From CAZSRL01 sp964609615 (GTDB taxonomy: Bacteria > Bacillota_I > Bacilli_A > RF39 > UBA660), in assembly GCA_964609615.1 (NCBI GenBank), contig CAZSRL010000005.1:1-47301 (forward strand): DNA of 47,301 nt, read 5' to 3'. The translations under genes were made by a program, and so were the position numbers. Every line of letters starts with the position of its first letter. The first letter of the stretch is position 1. The notes under the pieces were generated by a model. It saw nothing but the letters and a program-made list of their open reading frames with translations, searched no databases and was not told where the DNA came from. Below are positions 41,884 through 47,301 of the stretch, piece after piece.

Positions 41884-42264
41884 ATGAAAATAATTACTTT
41901 AAAACAACCATGGGCAACTTTAGTAGCTGAAGGCTATAAAAAATATGAATTTAGAACTTGGAAAACAAATTATCGAGGAGAAATTTTAATTCATGCCGGA
42001 AAGGGAATAGATAAAGAAGGTATGAAAAGAGTTAATAAATTAAATTTAGAATATCCACAATCCAAAATACTAGCAAAAGTAACAATAAGTGATTGTATTG
42101 AATTAAATCCTGAAAAAAATAAAGAAATTATAAATGACAATCCGTTAGTTTATGGTAATAAATTTGATAGGACTGGATATGCGTGGAAATTAGAAAATAT
42201 TGAAAAAATTAATAATGAAAGTATAATTTCGGGTAAACTTGGATTATGGAATTATGAAGAATAG
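41884..42264 (+). CDS. ASCH-domain protein
   Basis: 126 residues from ATG 41884 (RBS GTGGTGA). PUA-superfamily ASCH fold: MKIITLKQPWATLVAEGYKKYEFRTW, then YRGEILIHAGKG, and a C-terminal GKLGLWNYEE strand. ASCH, EVE and YTH-type domains bind modified nucleobases, and some are hydrolases of N4-acetylcytidine. It lies divergent from the methyltransferase and 12 bp before a DNA glycosylase gene, so it may read or process methylated bases made by the adjacent system (inference). It could also be a general RNA-binding protein. Confidence 0.85.
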   Translation: MKIITLKQPWATLVAEGYKKYEFRTWKTNYRGEILIHAGKGIDKEGMKRVNKLNLEYPQSKILAKVTISDCIELNPEKNKEIINDNPLVYGNKFDRTGYAWKLENIEKINNESIISGKLGLWNYEE

Positions 42265-42276
42265 AGAGAATGTATT

Positions 42277-43029
42277 ATGAGTAAATTAGTAGAAATTGCA
42301 AAACAAGTATTTAATGATAAAGATAAAGGAAATGTTCATTTTGTTGATAATGAAGAATATAATAAATTTTTGAATGATATAGAAAATTATCCACATGCAT
42401 TTGTACTCGCTTGTTTGATGGATAAACAAATGAAAGCTGAGAGGGCATGGGAAATTCCTTGCAAAGTTTATGAAGAACTTGGTAATTTTGATATAGATTA
42501 TTTAGCAGAATTACCAGAAACTACTTATATAGATTTGTTTTTGAAAAATAAATATCATAGATTTAATGAAGTAGAAGCTAAGAATTTTTATAAAGCAATT
42601 CAAAGAATAAAAAATCAGTATGATGGTGATGCATCTAATATTTGGAATGGTTGCCCAAGCAGTGCAACTGTTGTATATAGATTTTTAGAATTTGAAGGAA
42701 TGGGAATCAAAATAGCTACAATGGCAGCTAATATTTTAGCAAGACAATTTAAAATAAAATTTAGTGATTATTATTCAATAGATATTTCCCCTGATGTTCA
42801 TGTTAGAAGAGTATTAAAAAGATTAGGATATCTTAATGAAAATCCTACTATAGATCAAGTAATATACAAAGCAAGAGAAATTAATCCTGAATTTCCAGGC
42901 TTAATAGATTATTCTTGCTGGGAAATAGGAAGAACTTATTGTTATGAAAAACAACCTGATTGCAATAAATGTCCATTAAAAAATGAATGCAAAAAGCAAT
43001 TTTTGACCAATAATTCTCGCAAAATTTAA
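42277..43029 (+). CDS. HhH-GPD DNA glycosylase with 4Fe-4S cluster (EndoIII-like)
   Basis: 250 residues from ATG 42277. Helix-hairpin-helix FEGMGIKIATMAANIL with the Lys at the EndoIII catalytic-lysine position, then the catalytic Asp region DVHVRRVLKRLGY, then a Cys cluster with spacing C-x6-C-x2-C-x5-C (CYEKQPDCNKCPLKNEC). This is a bifunctional-type base-excision glycosylase. Next to a C5-cytosine methyltransferase, the natural substrate is T (from deaminated 5-methylcytosine) opposite G, as for the mismatch glycosylase encoded beside M.MthTI; that enzyme has Tyr where this one has Lys. It forms an operon with the ASCH gene. Confidence 0.85.
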   Translation: MSKLVEIAKQVFNDKDKGNVHFVDNEEYNKFLNDIENYPHAFVLACLMDKQMKAERAWEIPCKVYEELGNFDIDYLAELPETTYIDLFLKNKYHRFNEVEAKNFYKAIQRIKNQYDGDASNIWNGCPSSATVVYRFLEFEGMGIKIATMAANILARQFKIKFSDYYSIDISPDVHVRRVLKRLGYLNENPTIDQVIYKAREINPEFPGLIDYSCWEIGRTYCYEKQPDCNKCPLKNECKKQFLTNNSRKI

Positions 43030-43039
43030 AAAAATGTAG

Positions 43040-43111
43040 TATAATTAATTAGACATTAAAGGGAAGCGCTAGTACAGGCTTAGTTATAAGTTTTTGTATT
43101 GCGTTTTTTTT
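43040..43111 (+). promoter_or_regulatory. Promoter -10 and attenuator-type leader of the STAND gene
   Basis: TATAAT at 43040-43045, then from 43062 the same leader as at 29915: GGAAGCGCTAGTACAGGCTT, a short loop, TAAGTTTTTGTATT-GCG and T8. The stem differs from the KAP copy by the loss of one G (bulging a T) and a changed loop, while the pairing is kept. It is followed by GCGGAGG and the STAND start codon. Confidence 0.75.
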
Positions 43112-43128
43112 GTTAGCGGAGGTAGTAA

Positions 43129-45816
43129 ATGAAAGTTGTTAATAATGCTAAATTAAAAAGGAATTTATTGTTTTGTTTATTAAATAGTATTGAAATAGAT
43201 ATTAGAAATAATATTTTGTATCTGCAAAATGAAGGAATAGTAATTAATGATGAAATAATAAAAAAATTGAAGCAAAGGTACTTTGATGATAAAAAAGAAA
43301 ATACAGAAACTCTAGATTTTTTAATAAACTATTTAGATATGGGAGATTATATACAAATATTACAAGCTAATACAAACATATTTATTGATAAAAAGAGTTT
43401 AAAAAAATTATGTGATGAAATTGAAAAACTTATACCTACTCGAAACAGAATAATGCATGTTAGACCTCTTGAATTTGATGATGATGAAAAAGTATTGAAT
43501 TTTGTTCGTAACATAAATAATTTTGATAAACTTATAAAGTTTGATGAAACGAAAAACGAATTTGATAAAATAAATAATAATCCAAATTATTTATTGTCAA
43601 TAGTTCCAACCGTTTATCATGAAAAAAAATCAAATATAATGAACAATTTACCAATGGTTGATTATGATGATACAGGATTCGTAGGTCGACTTAAAGATAA
43701 AGAATTATTAAAAAAGAAAATACTTGGTCCTTATCCGGTAATTTCAGTTATAGGTGTAGGAGGTATAGGAAAAACATCTCTAGTTTTGAGCTGTTTATAT
43801 GACATGTTAGATGATTATGATGAAACAAAAGATTTTTTTAATTCCATAATATGGATTACATTAAAAACAAAGGGTTTATATGATGGGGAATTTAAAAAGA
43901 TAAAAAATGCAATTATTGATTTAGATGAAAACTTTAAAGCAGTTAATGAGAATTTTGATGATATAAATATATCTTCTGTTACTGACATAATAGATTATAT
44001 GAAAAAAAACAAGACTCTTTTAGTAATTGATAATTTAGAAACTTTAGTAAGAGATTCGGAAATAAAAAAACTATTTGAAGAAATACCAGCTGGTTCTAAA
44101 ATATTAATTACATCTAGAGTTGGAATTGGCAATTATGAACAAACATTCCATTTGGAAAAACTTTCTAAGATGGATGCACTAATTTATTTTAGAAAACTTT
44201 CGAATATTTATAAAGTGAATTCTCTAATTAAACAAAAAGATGAAAAGCTTGAGGAATATCTAACCCATTTAGATAGTAATCCTTTAGCCATTAAATGGTT
44301 TGTAATAAATGTTGGTAGGGGAATGACACCTGATGATATATTAAGTAATAGAATAACTGATCTGACAGAATTTTGTTTGTCAAATATATATGAAAAACTA
44401 TCAGAAAAAGCAAAGTATATATTAAGAATTATATTAATAAAACACAATAGATGTGGTATGGCTGAACTTTTATATTTATGCGAATTATCTTATGATGAAT
44501 GTATTGATTCTATAAATGAATTGTTTAAAAGTAATTTTTTACAACAAAATGAGGATTTTAGTTATTCTATTTTAGATTTTGCAATATCTTATATACAAAA
44601 TGTAAAAGGGTTCTCTAATTACAGTATAGATACAAAAATTCAACAAGCAATAAATAAATTGAATGGAAGTTTAGAAAATTTAAAGAAGGATATCCATTTG
44701 ACTAATGAATATCATCCATTATCATTATTTCCACAAAATGATAACGAAAGGATATCAACTTTATATATGTTAGCTGCGATTGAAGCATCAAAAGCTCGCG
44801 ATTATGTTAAGGTAGATAAATATTTTACATTAGCGAAAAATTCGGCTAACACTTATTCAGATATATATAAGATTGCAGGATATTTATATTCTAAATTTGA
44901 TAGTATTAAATCAGAAGAAAATTATAAATTAGCTATAGAATTAGCTGAAGATAAAGCCCCAGTTTATTATTTTTTTGCAGGTTCTTTAATAAACAATCAA
45001 AAGTATGAAATGGCAGAAATTGAGATAAGTAAAGCCCTTAGAATAAATCCAGATAATAATTTGATAAAATTGAGATGTGCAAGATTATATAAAATGCAAA
45101 ATAAATATGATGAGTCATTAAAAATATTGGAATCTATTAATATAAGCGCTGATTCTGATTTTTCAAATAAAATGCACATAAAATATATTTTTGAAACAAT
45201 TGATACAAGAATTAGATATGCTGAGTCATTGCTTAAAATTGATAATAAAAAAGTTGAAAATTTAATAAAATCTACTATTAAATTTATTGAAAACTCAGAT
45301 ATTGCATTGTTTGATTTTACAATTTATACATCTATGTTTAAATTAGCACATTTATATATTAGATTACTATATATTACTGATTATAAGACAGATTCATTAA
45401 TTAATTACTTATTTCATTTTCATCCGTATATATTAGCTGCTAAAAACGGACATAAAAAAGAGCAATTATTTAATACAGATTTGGAGAATTTATTATTAAA
45501 AATATCAGAAGAAGATGCAAAAAAAATAAATGATATTATTAATTATAAGGCAACTATTAAAGAATTAAATTATGGATATGTATCAAGATTAAAAGAAAAT
45601 GGGTATGGATTTATAACACCAATTAGTTATACATATCAGACAATATTTTTTCATTGTAGCCAATTTAAAGGGGATTTTAGAAGATTAAAAATAAATGATA
45701 AGGTTAGCTTTGAATTAGTGGTTGGAGATAAAATTCAAGCGATAAATGTTAATTTATATACTTCTGATAATACAGAAGAAAAAATAGAATTGGATTATAT
45801 TAGCGATATGGAATAG
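43129..45816 (+). CDS. STAND ATPase with HEPN, NB-ARC, TPR and cold-shock domains; probable phage-defence sensor
   Basis: 895 residues from ATG 43129 (RBS GGAGG). Residues 1-135: an all-helical HEPN/Swt1-like domain ending in the R-x4-H motif RNRIMH (105-110), typical of HEPN ribonucleases. Residues about 180-440: an NB-ARC-type ATPase with Walker A GVGGIGKTS (209-217), Walker B LLVIDNLETL (D301), the SKILITSR sensor and NPLAIKW (GLPL-like). Residues about 540-720: TPR-type repeats (VYYFFAGSLINNQKYEMAEI, LRINPDNNLIKLRCARLYK). Residues about 805-880: a cold-shock/OB domain (YGYVSRLKENGYGFI, IFFHCSQF, DKVSFELV). STAND ATPases sense invaders and trigger cell death; here the HEPN would be the RNase effector, TPR plus cold-shock the sensor, possibly of nucleic acid (inference). 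Confidence 0.85.
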   Translation: MKVVNNAKLKRNLLFCLLNSIEIDIRNNILYLQNEGIVINDEIIKKLKQRYFDDKKENTETLDFLINYLDMGDYIQILQANTNIFIDKKSLKKLCDEIEKLIPTRNRIMHVRPLEFDDDEKVLNFVRNINNFDKLIKFDETKNEFDKINNNPNYLLSIVPTVYHEKKSNIMNNLPMVDYDDTGFVGRLKDKELLKKKILGPYPVISVIGVGGIGKTSLVLSCLYDMLDDYDETKDFFNSIIWITLKTKGLYDGEFKKIKNAIIDLDENFKAVNENFDDINISSVTDIIDYMKKNKTLLVIDNLETLVRDSEIKKLFEEIPAGSKILITSRVGIGNYEQTFHLEKLSKMDALIYFRKLSNIYKVNSLIKQKDEKLEEYLTHLDSNPLAIKWFVINVGRGMTPDDILSNRITDLTEFCLSNIYEKLSEKAKYILRIILIKHNRCGMAELLYLCELSYDECIDSINELFKSNFLQQNEDFSYSILDFAISYIQNVKGFSNYSIDTKIQQAINKLNGSLENLKKDIHLTNEYHPLSLFPQNDNERISTLYMLAAIEASKARDYVKVDKYFTLAKNSANTYSDIYKIAGYLYSKFDSIKSEENYKLAIELAEDKAPVYYFFAGSLINNQKYEMAEIEISKALRINPDNNLIKLRCARLYKMQNKYDESLKILESINISADSDFSNKMHIKYIFETIDTRIRYAESLLKIDNKKVENLIKSTIKFIENSDIALFDFTIYTSMFKLAHLYIRLLYITDYKTDSLINYLFHFHPYILAAKNGHKKEQLFNTDLENLLLKISEEDAKKINDIINYKATIKELNYGYVSRLKENGYGFITPISYTYQTIFFHCSQFKGDFRRLKINDKVSFELVVGDKIQAINVNLYTSDNTEEKIELDYISDME

Positions 45817-45821
45817 TTTTA

Positions 45822-45850
45822 GAGAGAAGAATTATAACTTCTCTTTTTTT
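45822..45850 (+). terminator. Terminator after the STAND gene
   Basis: GAGAAG (about 45825-45830) and CTTCTC (about 45839-45844) with flanking A/T pairs and T7. A new -10 (TATAAT near 45871) starts the next gene. Confidence 0.8.
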
Positions 45851-45900
45851 ATTATATTTAATAATTATGTTATAATAAATAAATTAATGGAGGGATAATA

Positions 45901-46614
45901 ATGTATAAAAAGATAGAAGAGCTATATAAAAAACATAGTCCATATAATTTAGTGAGAAAAGATATGTTTATAATTTATTTAATTGGTGTGATTATATCAT
46001 TAGTATTTAATTTTTATAACAATTATATTTTGATGATTATTACAATGTTAATTATGTTGTTTTTAATAATAAAAAGATGTGAAAAAATATTAAAAACAAA
46101 ATTACATATAAGTTTAAATACTAAAAATAAAGATGAAAAGAAATTAAAAGATATAATTAATGATAAAGAAAAAGAGTTGTTTAAAAAATATGTGCAGAAA
46201 GAGAAATTATATAATGAAAAATCTATTCTTTGTATTTTAGAACATTACAGAACATTATTTAAGAATAAAATAACAAGTAGTGAGATATTAACAATCTTAT
46301 CTATAATTCTGCCGATTCCATTATCTTTTATAAAAGATGGAGATTTTGATATAAAGGGTTTAGTGACAGCAATACCGTATTTAATTTGTTTTGCAATAGT
46401 AATCTTTACATGTTATTTTGCATTTAGAAATTTTATAGAAATTAAAAAAATGTTTAAAGGTGAAGATGGAATGGTAGAAAGACTTGAAGAAATATTTAGT
46501 GAATTATATATTGAATGTGTTAATCATGAAAAACAAACTAATTTACTTACTAAAAAGAAAGCTAAAAAAGTAAAAAAAGAACATCCTGAAGGTGAGCAAA
46601 AACGCCAAAAATAA
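45901..46614 (+). CDS. Unrecognised membrane protein at the cargo end
   Basis: 237 residues from ATG 45901 (RBS GGAGGGAT). Four predicted membrane helices in two pairs (about 22-38 and 42-57; about 127-144 and 152-175), separated by a long charged helical loop (60-120), and a strongly basic C-terminus (LLTKKKAKKVKKEHPEGEQKRQK). No known motif. Its own promoter and terminator-separated position argue against strict cotranscription with the STAND gene. Membrane proteins at this place in defence islands are often effectors, but nothing in the sequence proves that here. Confidence 0.75.
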   Translation: MYKKIEELYKKHSPYNLVRKDMFIIYLIGVIISLVFNFYNNYILMIITMLIMLFLIIKRCEKILKTKLHISLNTKNKDEKKLKDIINDKEKELFKKYVQKEKLYNEKSILCILEHYRTLFKNKITSSEILTILSIILPIPLSFIKDGDFDIKGLVTAIPYLICFAIVIFTCYFAFRNFIEIKKMFKGEDGMVERLEEIFSELYIECVNHEKQTNLLTKKKAKKVKKEHPEGEQKRQK

Positions 46615-46641
46615 ATTAAAAATCCTTGATACACTTAGCTT

Positions 46642-46697
46642 TTGGGAACGAATTGGCGTTTTAACGAATTCCACGGGAACACATTGGGAACACTGAC
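46642..46697 (+). repeat. Right arm-type repeats, TTGGGAAC x2 plus GGGAAC
   Basis: TTGGGAAC at 46642-46649 and 46684-46691, with GGGAAC at 46675-46680, 100-150 bp inside the right core. They match the pair at 29813-29831 near the other end. The rest of 46615-46790 holds no gene. Confidence 0.5.
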
Positions 46698-46791
46698 ATA
46701 GAACAAGATAGGTAAAATAGGGTATTTTGCGATAAATTTGACAAATGATAAATCAAGAATAATGCAAAATATGATAGAAAGTTAACACACG

Positions 46792-46806
46792 CCAAATCCC
46801 CCTGAA
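46792..46806 (+). repeat. Probable attR core of the 17-kb element
   Basis: CCAAATCCCCCTGAA, one mismatch to 29716-29730. Directly followed by a GNRA-loop terminator, as at the left end. Confidence 0.6.
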
Positions 46807-46837
46807 GGAGTTCTCGAGAGAGGACTCCATTTTTTTT
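46807..46837 (+). terminator. GNRA-loop terminator at the right boundary
   Basis: GGAGTTCTC (46807-46815), loop GAGA, GAGGACTCC (46820-46828; one G-U), then T8. If the element inserted at the C-rich core, this is the original terminator of the interrupted ncRNA, and the one at 29732 is the element's replacement. Confidence 0.85.
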
Positions 46838-46946
46838 GTATTATTTTTAATTAGAAAAGTTTATGAATAATATAAAAAGGTTTAAAATAGTTTAAAAATG
46901 ATTAATATTTTTGCTACCTAAATTTTTAACATAAGTTAATAAAAAT

Positions 46947-46974
46947 GCAATTATTGACATATGTCAATAATTGC
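46947..46974. promoter_or_regulatory. 28-bp perfect palindromic operator over the mrp promoter
   Basis: GCAATTATTGACAT followed by its exact reverse complement. It contains the -35 box TTGACA (46954-46959), so a dimeric repressor bound here would block RNA polymerase. No regulator gene is visible in the window. Confidence 0.85.
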
Positions 46975-46982
46975 TATATAAT
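46954..46982 (+). promoter_or_regulatory. Sigma-A promoter of the Mrp-like gene
   Basis: TTGACA (46954-46959), a 17-bp spacer and TATAAT (46977-46982), perfect at both boxes. The -35 box lies inside the palindrome. Confidence 0.93.
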
Positions 46983-47026
46983 AAATTTGTATAGATAAAG
47001 TGAATATTTTTTGCTTGGAGGTATTT

Positions 47027-47301
47027 ATGTTGGATGATAAGTCTAATTCTATTAGTAAAATAATTGCTGTTGGAAGTGGTAAAGGTGGTGTGGGAAAATC
47101 AATTATCTCATCTTTATTAGCAATAAAATTAAAAAATGAGGGTTTTAAGGTTGGAATTTTAGATGCTGATATTACTGGACCTTCAATTCAAAATATGTTC
47201 GGTTTAAAAAGCAGAGGTGAGGCGACAGAAGAAGGAATTTTCCCTCTAGTATCTAAATTAGGTATAGAGATTGTATCAGTTAATATGTTTTTAGAAAATG
47301 A
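47027..47301 (+). CDS. Mrp/NBP35-family Fe-S carrier ATPase, 5' part
   Basis: The first 91 codons from ATG 47027 (RBS TTGGAGG); the gene runs off the window. The deviant Walker A motif GSGKGGVGKS stands near residue 17, then VGILDADITGPSIQNMFGL, the family signature, and an IEIVSVNMFLEN strand. Mrp proteins are dimeric P-loop ATPases that carry and transfer 4Fe-4S clusters. The DADITGPS motif separates it from plain MinD/ParA proteins. The strong palindrome over its promoter indicates tight, perhaps metal- or redox-dependent, repression (inference). Confidence 0.9.
   Translation, partial: MLDDKSNSISKIIAVGSGKGGVGKSIISSLLAIKLKNEGFKVGILDADITGPSIQNMFGLKSRGEATEEGIFPLVSKLGIEIVSVNMFLEN

Larger units (their letters stand above)
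29716..46806. mobile_element. 17-kb phage-satellite-like element with defence cargo
   Basis: The ends share CCAAA(A/T)CCCCCTGAA (29716-29730 and 46792-46806), each placed directly before a terminator hairpin. Several TTGGGAAC boxes lie just inside both ends. Contents: KAP NTPase, broken integrase, CI-like and Cro-like regulators, excisionase-like gene, replisome organizer, helicase-loader-like gene, HNH gene, then restriction-modification, repair and STAND genes. No terminase, capsid, portal, tail or lysis gene is present. This is the layout of a phage-inducible island or a prophage stripped to its early region. The boundaries are inferred from the short repeat and from where chromosomal genes resume. 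Confidence 0.75.

Noticed and set aside
44208..44447. Minus-strand frame inside the STAND gene
   Set aside because: Shadow of the NB-ARC region; no RBS.
1..47301. Alternative genetic code (TGA = Trp) because of the very low GC
   Set aside because: TGA ends several genes cleanly (10953-10955, 3572-3574) and conserved Trp residues are TGG.
1..47301. CRISPR array
   Set aside because: No regularly spaced direct repeats were seen; short A/T-rich repeats such as those near 34540 are operator-like or low complexity.

Overview
The window is about 47 kb of a very AT-rich (roughly 25% GC, estimated by eye) Bacillota chromosome. It uses the standard genetic code: TGA is a stop, for example at 10953-10955, and Trp is TGG. 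Several signs point to a spore-forming member of the Bacilli with a small genome, perhaps near the Erysipelotrichales or RF39-type gut lineages (inference). These are a CotY/CotZ-like spore coat protein, a Tyr T-box, an RNase J-like protein, NrnA, a YtxG/YtxH-like pair, and a Bacillus-like Arg-Pro-Ala tRNA order. Many genes share a GGTGA-type ribosome binding site.

Layout. (1) 1-4204: the tail of a tRNA-Arg gene, tRNA-Pro and tRNA-Ala, followed by a 3.8-kb remnant of a mobile element. The remnant is bounded by a 55-bp duplication of the tRNA-Ala 3' end and carries a truncated polyvalent phage-type protein and an HNH-like zinc protein. (2) 4205-29640: chromosomal core. It opens with an unusual sigma factor fused to a ParB-like DNA-binding domain, then dUTPase, a second sigma factor, a RodA/FtsW-type protein, spore-coat-related genes, a frameshifted sensor kinase, trmB, an envelope/stress cluster, T-box plus tyrS, an RNase J-like protein lacking its metal ligands, a cysteine desulfurase with thiI, a GGDEF protein, ackA, nrnA, an AMP-forming ligase and a degenerate hybrid kinase. 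(3) 29716-46806: a 17-kb phage-satellite-like element bounded by a 15-bp near-identical GC-rich repeat. (4) 46807-47301: chromosome again, with a 28-bp perfect palindrome over the promoter of a partial Mrp/NBP35 ATPase gene.

The 17-kb element is the most interesting part. It has an integrase (broken by one in-frame TAA), divergent CI-like and Cro-like regulators, an excisionase-like gene, a replisome organizer, a helicase-loader-type gene and an HNH gene, but no capsid, terminase or tail genes. The remaining space is mostly defence-type cargo: a KAP NTPase, an Alw26I/Eco31I/Esp3I-type restriction enzyme, a fused m6A plus circularly permuted m5C methyltransferase, an ASCH protein and a HhH-GPD Fe-S DNA glycosylase that could repair deaminated m5C, a HEPN-NB-ARC-TPR-cold-shock STAND ATPase, and a small membrane protein.

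Three regulatory ideas come directly from the sequence. The KAP and STAND genes are preceded by the same ~50-nt leader, a terminator-like hairpin just downstream of the promoter. A predicted ~110-nt RNA between int and the repressor gene is complementary over 29 nt (27 Watson-Crick pairs and 2 G-U pairs) to the message just upstream of the excisionase-like gene. Two GAGAC recognition sites sit in the methyltransferase promoter, one exactly at the -35 position.
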